NCBI GenBank assembly: GCA_027886175.1
Contig: JAJNNQ010000004.1
Span: 2,232,001-2,296,000, forward strand
Origin: Phylloscopus collybita
Lineage: Eukaryota; Chordata; Aves; Passeriformes; Phylloscopidae
Length of the DNA stretch: 64,000 nt
Direction of reading: 5' to 3'
Shown here: positions 23,801-35,122 of the stretch, in pieces
Numbering within the stretch: position 1 is the stretch's first letter
How the letters are laid out: every line of letters starts with the position of its first letter
Made by a program: the position numbers and the translations under genes
The notes under the pieces: model-generated
Databases searched by the model: none
Told to the model about the DNA's origin: nothing
What the model saw: the letters and a program-made list of their open reading frames with translations, nothing else

Positions 23801-26015
23801 GGTGTGTCCGTGCTCCTGTTGCCTTGTTGCAGTACTGAACCACAGATATGCCTAGGTAAATCAAGTCCAGAACGTGCTGTTTCTTTTGCTGATGCAAGGG
23901 TAATAACCTGTTAGCTTGGTGTGCCTGTGCTTGGATGCTGCTTGGGAAAGTATGTGCTCATCTGCTTCTCATACAGCTGTGCCCACATCAGCCCACAGCT
24001 GGGTCCCTCTGTGGAGCCTGAGAACCTCAACCAAGACTGAGAAGTGTTCAGGATTATCCTAAAGGAGGATGGAGCACACAAACACTGACAAAATGTTGGA
24101 CATCACTCCCCTGAGGGGAAAGAATACATACTCTGATGGGTGGTAAGACAAGGAAATGTCAGAAATTTCATCATCTGTGCTGGCAGGATTTTCGTACATG
24201 TTTCTAACTCTGTGACACATTTTGCGGAGGACACCAGAGGCTGACCAGATGGCACTGAGGATATGAAACACACAAGGCAGATGCTTTTAACAGTCCTGAT
24301 CCTTGTTATGCTCTCTGAGCAGATCTCAGAATGAATCTATGTACTGCTGTTACTCAGAGCAAGGGCTGGGACAGTAATGCACCAGCTGCATCTCTTTTCT
24401 GGGTATTCTCCACATTCGGGCTTTTCCGCCATCATTTACATCTTGTATGAGCCAGATTCAGAGGGAGATTTCACAAGCTTCTGATAGCTATGTGCTTACT
24501 GAACAGCACTGTGTTAGCAGTTTTAAAAAAAAAGTGTTGTTTCTGATTGTGAGAAACTGGGGAAGTTTCTCAGAAATAACTCTTTGGAATGCTGTCAAAT
24601 CATTTCTGTACCAAAGTTTATCAAATCACCTAGACTGGCAGAACAACGTACCTCATGGTGCTCCCTCAGTGAAATAGGAGGTGAGATTTACAAGCTATCT
24701 TTCACTGCCCTCCACAGTCAGATTAAACAGAAAATGCAGAATGATCAGTTGCAATTGGCATTATTGCTTTTAAAACACTTGCAGTTGCAAATCAGGAAGA
24801 GAGCTGAAAAACATAATATATCCACGGTGGAACCTAAATGAAATTTCAGGAGCAAATTCCATTCAATGCAGTACCTCTGCAATGCCCATTACACAGGAGT
24901 GATGTGGGAGACAGAGGACACTCCTATTTCATCCCATGTGCAAGCACTAACTCATGGTGAAACCATGTAGCTCATGAGCTGTTTCCAGTGAAACAGGTAT
25001 ATCAAGATATTAGTGAGAAGTTTTTTCATTGTGATAAACTTGTGTAGGCAAATTCTGTGTTATGGATAGGTGAACTGGTACAGGATTCTCTTGCTTCTTT
25101 CACATGTCTGAAATTTCTTCTTCTTCTTCTTCTTAAACTGGAAGCAAAAAAAGAAACCCAGAACAGAATTTTATCATAAAATGATAAAATGTTCTACTCT
25201 GTGCTCACTCTAGATTTTTCTCACCTACAATTTCATCAATACAATGTTTTAGTACTCTGCAGGTAGCAATTAACCTTTAGTCAACAGGCTCATTTATCAC
25301 ATTAGAGTTCCCAGGAAAGCAGTCCAGACACAGAGGAGTTCATTCTACTGCTTGTTATTTTCTCACTCAGGCAGGGCTGAGACTTTGAAAGGGTTTAAGA
25401 ATTTGCTTATATTTAATTTATATCAAGGAGAAAATTCTGTTACACCATAAATGTGTACCAGCAGAAGGAATTAACACTATACTGTTAACACTATACTGAC
25501 AACAGAAATTTCATTACTGAATTAATGTTTCTTTCAAGTTAGAGGTGCATTTTGTCAGTTTCATCACCATGTCTACTTGTTCCCTCTCCTCCTCTGACCC
25601 CAGAACCAGGTTGTTTCACTGGGCTGTGTCTCACTTGAAACATCTGTAGCCTTATGTCTAATCCAGCCATGACATCTGTTGCCTGCCTACCTGGTAGGAC
25701 AGCCCCAGCCTGCAATTCATCCAAAAGAAAGCTGACTAAGATGAGTGGACTGTGTTGGAGGTGCCTCTCCTCAACTGTGCAGGCCATTTGGAGACAGCAC
25801 TCAGACTGTTTGATTTCTATTTTGGCTGTTATTTTGAAGAGAGAGAGCTCCATGTCTCAGCAAGGTTTTTCCTGCAGCACCTGTCTATGCAGTGCACTGC
25901 AACAATGCTATGAGATCCCTGCTGGATTTGAGGTCCCAGTGTGGCACACACCCTGCAAATAGATCTGAACCTTTCCTAAAGAGACAAATTAAATGACTGG
26001 ACAAAAGAAAAGTAC
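20889..26015. other. Unclassified sequence, no gene seen
   Basis: Contains an A/C-rich tract at 22207-22271, a short (TTC)n run at 25115-25134 and a 14-bp duplication (TTAACACTATACTG at 25471 and 25485). No exon or transposon recognised. Confidence 0.4.
22207..22271. repeat. A/C-rich low-complexity tract
   Basis: AAAACAAAAAACC- and CAAA-type units. The plus-strand frames that cross it give Lys/Asn/Pro-rich peptides of no significance. Confidence 0.9.
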
Positions 26016-26116
26016 ATAGAGGCAAAGTGGTTCCTTGAGATCATACAGTGAGTGGCAAAGTGTGGAGAAAATCCATGCACCTTTACTCCCAAGTGAATAC
26101 CACACCCATCAAATCA
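26016..26116 (-). mobile_element. MIR-like ancient SINE fragment, minus strand
   Basis: GAGGCAAAGTGGTTCCTTGAG, then ATCATACAGTGAGTGGCAAAG and a CTCCCAAGTGAATACC end, follow the reversed MIR order (core, GTCACACAGCTAGTAAGTGGCA-like block, tRNA-derived head). Diverged; limits approximate. Confidence 0.6.
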
Positions 26117-26764
26117 CACACTACTTCAGATTAAACTTCTTTTTTTTTTCTGTCCTTTGGATCAGAAACATTGCTCTGTCTTTTTCCAAATGGAATGCCA
26201 ACCTAGCAAAGTAAAGTCAGGTTTGACAAAATTAAATAGGAGGAAAAAAACAATTCTGTCTTCTTGGCTGAAAAATAGTGTGTGGACCGTATTTTTGCCA
26301 GAGGTAGTGCCTGATTCAGATCGGTTTCTGAAGACTGGTCAGTTAGCATGGAATATGTTTCTGAACGTCACAATCCTTGACTGAGATATAATAAAAGGAG
26401 AGGAAAAAAATTATCAGGACAGTGTGCAAGAGAAGGGAGAGGATGTGTTTTCCATTAAATTATTTCAGTGGAGTCCTGGCCAAGTGAATGGTTTCTTCTT
26501 CGGTTATAAACTAGAGAGAGAATTTCTTTGGCCTGGTCATCCTTTTTGCTTATTCTTGTGCTGAGTGTTTTCTGATGCACTTTCTTTAGATTAATTCCTT
26601 GATTCCTCTCTGCTTCTCACCTTTAGAGACATGAAGATTTTTAAAAATTTTTAAATGTCTCAGCAACACACTAAACTTGCTGTGTGGTGTTTCCCAGTCT
26701 GATAAGCACTGAAAACAAGCTAGAGGAAAAATGGCTGTGCATTAAAATGCCAGCCTTTGTTCTA

Positions 26765-26766
<2 letters not shown>

Positions 26767-26809
<43 letters not shown>
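26767..26809. repeat. Pure 43-A run
   Basis: Forty-three consecutive A, followed by GCTTTGCACT. No AATAAA or retroposed gene body is evident upstream, so I cannot say whether it is a retroposon tail or slippage. Confidence 0.95.
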
Positions 26810-26812
<3 letters not shown>

Positions 26813-29452
26813 TTGCACTGTCAGACAGAGTCTTTATACTAATGATGTCAGCTATGAAAATTCAGTGCCCACATGCAAAAGCACTTCCTTTCCATGGGGC
26901 TATAAGAGTTCAAACTTCAGCATTTCTGCCTGCACCATCTCCCTGAAAGAAGAGATGATTGCTAGGCAAAGAGCCAGACCTCCCTACACGGCAAGATATC
27001 CATGTATGTCTTCCTACACATTCTGGAGATGGGAACTTGGGATCCTGCACCCACGCAACCCCTGCCTCCTGCATACTGAGCTTTGTGCTCTTTGTGCTCT
27101 ACCCTCGCCTTGGGGTAGCCCAGTCTACAGAAAACTCCCTGCAGCTGGCAAAATAGCTGACAAGAGTGGTCGTTATCCCACTTCTCCACTGCTCAGGTTG
27201 GGAGAGGGGAGAAAGAACAAGGCTGTGTCTCATATTCTGAGTTATCCCTGGTTGCTACTGTGTACCAGTGACACCTGTGCATGCAGTGACAACCACAGGG
27301 GGCCATTAGCTCCTGGTTTAGCTCATATTTGGAGCAGAAACTGATCAAGAACAAAAACAGGCTAGATGAAGTACTATACTAAAAGAGAAGAAGGCAATGA
27401 CTGAGGTAAGAAAACTACAGTTTTGCTAGCCCCCTAAGCAGGGTTATCACCAAGTACTTAAACCTCTCCATCACCTTATTGCTCCATTCTTCACAGCCAC
27501 AAGCCACCCATCTATATTTGGAGACAAAGTGCATTCACTGCAGCAGTGAAAATGTCTGTGTGTGTGGAACTGCCTGACTGCTGGGCACTGCTGGGACTGG
27601 TGAGCTTGGCTGTTCTCAGCCTGGCCCTGGCAGCCTGATGTGCTACAGTAGATGCTGAAGGAAATGCAAGCTAATACAATGCAAGCTAATGCAAGCTAAT
27701 AAACAGGAGCAAAATGCTGCCTCATCACAGACCTTTGATCTCAGCCTGTTTTATTCACCTCAAAGCTATTTCTGGATTAGATGTGGGCACTGAAGCCTCA
27801 CTTTTTAAATTAAACATTCTTCTTTGTCCCTTCTTTTTTTTAATTTTTTTTAAGGAGACGGATATTTAATTTCTTATATTAATTTCTTCAATAAAGCACA
27901 CAGTACTTGTTGGATGATTAAAGGCTGTACTGCTCTTTGGCAGACAGCACTGCTCTGTAATTCCAACCTATTCGCATCCCTCAGCTCTCCTTTGAAAATA
28001 CCAAGATTTCCCTTCCTTGCCAAATGATGAAAGGGATCTGCCAGCTGAGAGGGGGTTTTAAGATAATTGCAAGTACAAAAACAACAAGCAGAAAAAAAAA
28101 CCTTGTTGGGCAGAAAAACCACCTGCCACTATAGTGCACCACCATATATATCCCAGAAGGGCCCTTACTTGTTTTGGGCCTGTTTTGACTGATTCACCTG
28201 GTGACTTCTAAGTTCAGCTGTGAAACTGTGAAAATGACACACTGTTTCAGCTCTCAGAGCTGCATGAAAAAGAGCTTTTTGCAGGGTGATGGCATTCTGG
28301 ATGGTGAATGCTGAGTATCCATCCTGTAAGGCTCCACACTGGCTGCTCCCTTCAAGGTGGGACACTACAGACAGCAGTCATGTCAGGGTCAAGGAGCAAC
28401 ACAGGTTTCCTATGTACACAAAGGTTTTCACTACCTGTCTGAAGGAACAAAAAGCATTTTGTTTGTCTTATACTAAATCTCCATGGGCCCTGGATTAACT
28501 TTGCCTACATATTATTAATCTTCATTGCTACTTTGCTTCCCAAACCTAGCAAGGTTTTCTGATGACCTTCCTGACTTCAAGATTTCCTCCGTAAATAGAT
28601 ATACAGCAGGATAGCATCAGAAGCCAGGTACAAAGGGCTATTTCTTCAACAGCCTTCTCTGTGGCATGAACTAAAAAGGATACATCTGTGATAGACAAAG
28701 CAGGAAGAGTTGCTGAGACACCTCACTCACCTTGACACAGAACACAAGGACTTTCTACTGAAAACCAAAGATGAGATGACTGGACATGGAAAAAGCCCAC
28801 AGACCAGAACTGTATGCTAGTGGGCACTAACTACCTGGTCAGCCAGACCTTTCTCCAAGGATCACACTGTGTGCCTGGATATCCATGCCAGCAACATCTA
28901 GCTCAAATCCCTTCTCCTGCTCCAGCTTTCAAAAGAGAGATAGAAAATGAGGGAATCTTATCTGAGTTCCTTTGTTCTGCAGACGGTGAGGAGAAGGACT
29001 ATCTTCTCCACAACACCAGTAACATGGTGCTCAGAGGAGAATAAAGAAGTCTCCCAAAAAATCTAAAATAGGGATCACTACATCGCACATCTCCAGATCT
29101 CAAGATCAGAGTCTTAATTGATTTGACTCTCATGGCAGGTGGCAGAAAACATGGTCACTCACAATATCAATCCTGCTCTTGGTTTATCAGCATTAAAGTA
29201 CATACAGATCATCAAACAGCTCTCTAAGGGCAGCCTAAATAAGGGCATCAACACGGTCCAAAGCTGTCTTTTAATTTCAATAATGTAATATCTATTTTAT
29301 AATAACTTGTTTTATTATAATCTCTCTGTTTTCACACCCTGTTATTACTCTTCTGTACTTAAATAATATTTAACTTCGAGGGCAGTCTCAGTCATCTTCT
29401 CCAAATTTATTTGCATACAAGTAAATATCAAGTAATAATGCCACTGTCAACT

Positions 29453-29541
29453 AAAAAAAAGAAAAGAAAAGAAAAGAAAAGAAAAGAAAAGAAAAGAAAA
29501 GAAAAGAAAAGAAAAGAAAAGAAAAGAAAAGAAAAGAAAAG

Positions 29542-29592
<51 letters not shown>

Positions 29593-29600
29593 AGAGAGAA
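29453..29600. repeat. (GAAAA)17 followed by 41-A run and (AG)n
   Basis: Seventeen perfect GAAAA units at 29461-29545, TTT at 29546-29548, then 41 A at 29549-29589 and a short AG run. It is almost all purine on the plus strand. Frames through it (poly-Lys or poly-Phe) are artefacts. Confidence 0.97.
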
Positions 29601-31320
29601 TACAAGGGATGAGAGTCCAGAATGAATGTCAAGAATATACCAGCAGCCATGACAAAAAGATACCAAATGTTTTTTGTTTTTTCTTTATTTCCTCCCCCAT
29701 CTCACCCTCCAAAAGGCTACATTAAAATACTCATTTTCTAGCAAAGTGTTTGGGTTTTTCCAGCACGCTGGGATCAATACTTCCTCTCCAAATACTTGGA
29801 AAATGAATCACTGATCAAATGTCAGCCACAATTTATTCATTGTGCAATGTTCTGGTCTCAATGCAAGGCCTGCACTGTGAATATTTCTAGACTTACTAAG
29901 AGCCTTTTCTGGTATTTCTCTGTGTCTAAATTGCTTTTGTTCTTGAATGTCACCAGAGCATCTTAGTGGACACATGCAGTCAAAGCAGTTTTCTTAAGGC
30001 AGTCAATTGTTTACTAAACAATTCATCAGCTACACAAAAGCCAAAAAGGGGCAGAAAAGCTCCAGAATGAAAAGCCACTTTATGCAAACCAGTGTTGCTC
30101 ATACCCTTCAGTTTCTGGTGGCAAGTGGCGCTTTGCACAGAGCTTGCAGACCACTGTGTGCTCAGCAGCTCACCCTGGGCATACCAGGCAGGCTGGAGGG
30201 ACAGATTGCTGTTTGACCCAAGTGAGTGACCTAGCTGGTGGTGGGCAAGCTGCAGACCTCCTTGCCATGGGATGGGATATCAGTTGCTAAATGTTGATGT
30301 GCTTTCCACATCCCTGGTGGCTCAGCACCAGCTTCTTCTCCCCTCAACACACTGTGCAGACCTCTCAACCCACTGTCCTACCCCAGTCTGTTGCTACCAC
30401 AGCACAGCATTTTGAAGTTCTGAGGGCAAAGAATAATTTTCTCCCCTAAGCACAGTAAAATGCAAATTTTCTGAAAATAAGTGCCTCATTCTTGGCCAAC
30501 TCATTTTTGCCAGGGTGGAAGAAGTGGTATGAGTTGTGCCAGGAAAAGAGCTGATGCCCCTCCGGGTGGAGAAATGGAGACTGACTGGACACCCTCATTG
30601 GCTGACGATACTTCCATGCTCTCTCACAATCTGGACACATCTTGGAATATCTGCTTCTGTCTGCTTCTGGAAAACCAAGCCATTCCTCGAGCAATGGAAA
30701 GAACAAAGCAGATATTCCAGTGTCTCCTGTGTGGGTTCAGTTACACTTCACATAAGCCCTCTACTCAGCAGGAGAGTGAGTCAAGACTTCTCTACCTCTC
30801 TCCTAGGACTGGGTAATGTCATTATCACTGAGATCTCTCCTACTCTTCAAACTGGGTTGTAATTGGCTAACATACTCAAAACATGTTGGAACTGCTGGGA
30901 CACATACATTGTTACTGCATAACATTCATTTTCTGAAGAAATTGGTCTGAAAATATCTCTCTGCTCCCAACTAAGCAGAATGTGCCTTTCTTCACCTCCA
31001 TGGTCATATCTGGCTGCACAATTGTTATTTGGTTTGTTTAGTTTACTACTCTGGATTTAATTTAAAGAATTAGTGTTGCTAGAATTACACACATGGTAGT
31101 ATTTGCTGTAATTTCATTAAAAGGAATGCGCTATTTTCTGTCGCAAGAGATGTAGGTGTCAGAGTGGAGAGAGAGCAAGACCACTCCAAAGATTACCAAT
31201 AATACAATCAAACCTGGCTTTGATTTAGCCAGCAGCAGCCTGATGTATTTATAGATTTTCTATTACATGTATCATAGCCTGCAATACATTCCTAATACTA
31301 CTTTGGAACTTAAATCCCTG

Positions 31321-31448
31321 TCTTGTTTCCTTGTTTTTTGTTTGGTTTTGGTTTCTTTTGTTTGTTTGGTTTTGGGGTGGTTTTTTGTTTGTTTGTTTGT
31401 TTTTTCCTTATCTGCTCCAAGTCTGAGCACTTAAAAAAAAAAAAAAAG
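31321..31448. repeat. T/G-rich tract plus A run
   Basis: TTTTGTTTGG-type units at about 31323-31408 and a run of 15 A at 31433-31447. Confidence 0.85.
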
Positions 31449-32119
31449 ATAGAGAGAGAGACTAGGTAATGGTGTGTCCGGAAGAAGGAGATAGTTTTCT
31501 CTGCTATTGAATTGCAGAGGTAACAAAGGACTGCCATTCAACACATTAAGGAATTAAATTTGGACTGGCAGTTTGGAATGGATTTTTCTGCAGCACTCAG
31601 CATTTTCCTATACCAGGATTTCTTCTGGAACAGCTACCCCTGATGGTCCACTCTAAAACAACGCTTGCTCCAGAGCAGATTAGATTAAATTAGTATACTT
31701 AGGCCAGCATGAGAATGGCTCATGCACAGGGAATGAATCACAAATCACTCTTTTTCTTTGTTAATCCCATAACATTAACCAAATTAATGTCCCTTTGCAG
31801 ACAAACATTTGTTCTTTGTCAGCAGAGGAACATTTGAGGAAATTAATTCAAAATAACTTTCAAAAGGGATTTGTTAAATTACTCCAAAGCCCTATGACCT
31901 CAGTTTAGTTTAATTGGGCATTAATTCGTTTAACTCAATTCTTGTCCTAAGTCAATTAAACTCAGCAGAATTGTGACCATTTCAGCTCTGAAAGAGAAAG
32001 CCCACACCATTAACTCAGCAGTTCAGTTGCAGCAGTGAAAATGCACACCTTTTGTTTAATTTGGATCATTTTTCTTCAGTGTCCTATGCTGACAAGTCCT
32101 CTGTGATGCCCCAAAAAGG

Positions 32120-32218
32120 CCAAAGTCCCCTTGACTTGCAAAGGTGGTAAGGATTTGACCTCAGAACTTTGTCTCCTACCCTTGGTACTTGGTATCCACT
32201 GCACCAGCCTTCCTCTCA
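32120..32218 (-). mobile_element. tRNA-derived SINE remnant, MIR-like
   Basis: On the minus strand GGTGCAGTGG (complement at 32196-32205) resembles a pol III A box and GGTCAAATCC (complement at 32151-32160) a B box with one base missing. A CACCTTTGCAAGTCAAG segment follows, like the MIR core. A degraded tRNA pseudogene is the alternative. Confidence 0.45.
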
Positions 32219-32910
32219 GTACCTAATACCACAGTGCATTTGGGGATTGTGTCAGTAGTCCTTTTTATTTGTATAGACCTTAAACCCCTCCGTGCTTACA
32301 CAGGACTGTACAGAAAAACTCAGTAGGGTTATTTTTGCCCTGGATACATCAGCTTGTGTCATCAGCAGACCCTTTTTGCTCAGGCAGCCCTTTGCACTGC
32401 TGAGCAGCTGACTGGGTGTTTGGCACAGGAAGGGTCCTGGTGGCCTCTTCACACATCCTTGTTTGCTATAGTTGCATGGCTGATTTTACCACCAAACCAG
32501 TCCTAAGAAACACTGCACTGAGAGCCACAATGTTTCTGTCATCTGAAAACTGGAGATGCTCTCCACTTTCATCAAGTCACAGAAGCAGAATCTTGGTTTA
32601 GGGAGCCTCTATGAAACCAGGCCATAGCAACACAGTAAATGGGAGCCCAAGATTCAGCAGTAGTTGTGAAAAAATGAAAGTGAGCCATATAGCATCACAA
32701 AAGGAAAAGAGGTTTTCTTGCCATTGCTGTGAGATATTACTGCCTCTCCCTTAAGAATGTTCAAGAGAAGATATATTTTTTGCAAGGTGTATTTCAACCC
32801 CATAAATGCCTGGGAAGCATGGACTAGAGAGAGAGAATTGTTACAGCTGTGCTATACTTCGCAACTTTTTTGGTGTCCATAAATGCACACACTCACAAGA
32901 TAAAGCCGTA
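32219..32910. other. Unclassified sequence, no gene seen
   Basis: No gene or repeat recognised. Confidence 0.4.
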
Positions 32911-33791
32911 CCACTGCATTGGGTTTGCATGGCAAGGTTTTGTAGAGGAGGAGCTACAGAACAGAGTTCTGTGAGAAAATGCTAAATGCTCTGTATTTGA
33001 CAGAGCCAATGGCAGCTGGCTTCAGGATGGAGCCACCACTGAGCCCATCAGGAGCAGTGGTAGTGCCTCAGGAATAACGTATTGAAGAAGGAAGAGAGAT
33101 GGGGGAGTGAAACAACTGGGCAACAGCAATTGCAGATGGAGGGAGGAGTGACAGTACGTGAGAGAAACAACCCTGAAGACATCAAGGCCAGTGGAGAAGA
33201 AGGGGCAGAAAATTCCAAGCACCGGAGTAGATGTTCCTCTGCGGCCCATGGTAAAGACCGTGGTGAGGCAGCTGTACCCCAGCAGCACATGGGGTGCACA
33301 GAGGAGCAGAGATCACCTGCAATCCATGGAGCACCCCATGCTCAAGCAGAGGCAGAAGGAGGCTGTGACCCCCAGGAAGCCCACAGTGGAGTCAGTTTGC
33401 GAGCAGGATTTGTGACCCCATGGGGACCCCATGCTGGAGCAATTCATGGAGAACTGCAGCCTGAGGGAAAGCTGCATTGAAGAAGTTCATGGAAACTGTC
33501 CCCCATGGGAGACACCTCATGCTGGAGCAGGCAAAAACATAGAGCTCCTCCTCTGAGAAGAAAGGTGCAGCAGAAACAATGTGTGATTAACTGATTACAG
33601 CCACCATTCCCTGTCCCCCTGCACCACTGGGGAGGTCTGGAGGATGTAGAGAATTTGTGAGAAAAGCTGAGCCTGGGAAAAAGGGAGGGGTGGGGGGAGG
33701 AGTTTTAAGATTTGGGTTTTTTTCTCATTACCCTACTCTGATATGATTGGTAGTAAATTAACTGATTTTAGCCATGTCTGTTCTGCCCATG

Positions 33792-34970
33792 TGTCTTGGG
33801 TTATGTAACAAAAACAAAACAAAACAAACAAACAAACAAATAAACAAAAAAGTGCATTCTATTTAATCTGTTGAAAGCAGCCGGGGAGACATTTTTCTTT
33901 ATCTCTTGTAACTCAAGCGGGGGTGGGGGGTGTTGGCAGCAGATGCCTTCTGATAATGGGCCAACTGTTCAAACCAGGTGGGGCAGTGTTTCTTATCTCT
34001 TTCACTGCCTGTCCTCCCTCCAGGGGGATATTTTCTGCTGATGGGCCATTAAGGCTCACCAAGGACATGACACATTCCATCATCCCATTGTGAGATGCTC
34101 CACCCAGTGGGGGGAGCCAACCATTCCTACCTGGATAAAAACTGAGATGTGGGAACATGAGGTATCTGGTTCCACTGGATTCCCAGAGTAAGACTGGACC
34201 CTTCTCACCATCACTGGACCCTTCTCTCAGGATCATCTCTGCTCCAACGGAACCACATCTGCCACTCCAGGAGGACTTACTGCGGACTGTTTCAAACACC
34301 CTGACCAACAGGGTGTCAGGTGGTATTTCTGACTCTGTCAGGGTTTCTAAGACTTTTGTTTGTTTATTTGCTTGGGTTTTTGTACTAGTGATGCCTCAAG
34401 TTTTGGGGTCTCCATGCCTTGTTCTAATGGGCAGGCTGCCTTGTTGTCACAGGGTGATGGGGGCAGGGTAGTTTGGGTTTCGGTGCAGGATTCACATCTT
34501 CAAGGACATTCTCCCTGAGCTCCAGGCTCCAAAGACAAACAACGTGGAAGGATGGAACATCGTCATTTGGAGTTGTTGATTTGACAACGAATGGGGCATA
34601 TGCAAATAGACTGGAACCTAGAAAAGGTGGAGGTTCGGTGACTTGGCCTCCTTTTGCTTGCATCTTGGAGCAACCTCAGGCAGCCGCTGCTGTGGCTGCC
34701 GGGGCTGGCCTTGAAGGCCTAAAATAAAATTCACTTCAGCCTTACCCTGACCAGCCTCTGCCTCTGCCTCTGTTGTCTTAGGCAACACTAGTACATTTGT
34801 ATTTTTAATATTTCTAGTAAAGAACTGTTATTTCTATTCCCAAATCTTTTCCTGAAAGCCCTTAATTGCAAAATTCTAATAATTTGGAGGGGGTGAGGGG
34901 TTTACATTCTCTATTCCAAGGGAAACTCCAGCTGTTCTCTGGCAGATACCTGTCTTTCCAAATCAAGACA
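33792..34970 (+). mobile_element. Solo LTR (middle), 5-bp duplication CCATG
   Basis: It runs from TGTCTTGGGTTATG to TCCAAATCAAGACA, with ends that are mutual reverse complements (TGTCTTG/CAAGACA). CCATG stands immediately before (33787-33791) and after (34971-34975). Same family as 16562-17301, 41654-42248 and 50971-51698. It carries only two ACTGGACCC units. An A/C-rich expansion (33808-33848) has grown near its start, and a 399-bp LTR interrupts it at 34389-34787. Confidence 0.92.
34389..34787 (+). mobile_element. Solo LTR (innermost), 4-bp duplication CTAG
   Basis: 399 bp with ends TGATGCC...GGCAACA, imperfect inverted repeats. CTAG lies on both sides (34385-34388 and 34788-34791), and the host LTR reads through when it is removed, as comparison with 51520-51545 shows. 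AATAAA at 34723-34728; an octamer ATGCAAAT at 34600-34607. A 4-bp duplication fits a class I (gamma-like) ERV. I do not recognise the family. Confidence 0.85.
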
Positions 34971-35122
34971 CCATGACAGTAATTCATGAATGATCTTTCC
35001 CTGTCCTTTTCTTGACCCCTGAGCTTTCCATTATATTTTCTCTCCCCTACACAGTTGAGAAGGGGGTGGCAGAACAGCTTTGGTGGGTACCTGGCATCCA
35101 GCCATGATCAAGCCATCACCAC

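Larger units (their letters stand above)
26117..32090. other. Unclassified sequence, no gene seen
   Basis: Outside the listed simple repeats nothing is recognised. GCAAGCTAAT is repeated three times near 27667-27700. The longest frame, 159 codons at 26865-27344 (+), shows no domain. Confidence 0.4.
32915..35118 (+). mobile_element. Avian solo LTR (outer), split by a second LTR
   Basis: The left part (32915-33791) has the abundant avian LTR start around TTGGGTTTGCATGGCAAGGT and then a degenerate minisatellite based on CCCCATGGGGACCCCATGCTGGAGCAG-like units (about 33240-33540). The right part (34971-35118) resumes with CATGACAGTAATTCATGA and ends near GGTACCTGGCATCCAGCCAT. The two halves join cleanly when the inner LTR 33792-34970 and one CCATG are removed. 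Possible target repeat CCAC at 32911-32914 and 35119-35122. Class probably ERVL, inferred from recall of bird LTRs. Confidence 0.8.

Noticed and set aside
26865..27344. 159-codon plus-strand frame
   Set aside because: No domain or motif; shorter open frames in other phases and on the other strand overlap it.
29411..29725. Lys-rich or Phe-rich frames
   Set aside because: They are translations of the GAAAA and A repeats.
33082..33480. 132-codon frame with repeated motifs
   Set aside because: Lies wholly in the minisatellite-bearing part of the outer LTR; repeats of the DNA unit explain it.
33240..33540. Possible CRISPR-like or satellite array
   Set aside because: The repeats are degenerate, unevenly spaced and part of a known type of avian LTR; CRISPR is not expected in a vertebrate.
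33787..34970. A provirus rather than a solo LTR
   Set aside because: No primer site, gag, pol or env between the ends; the extra length is the nested 399-bp LTR.
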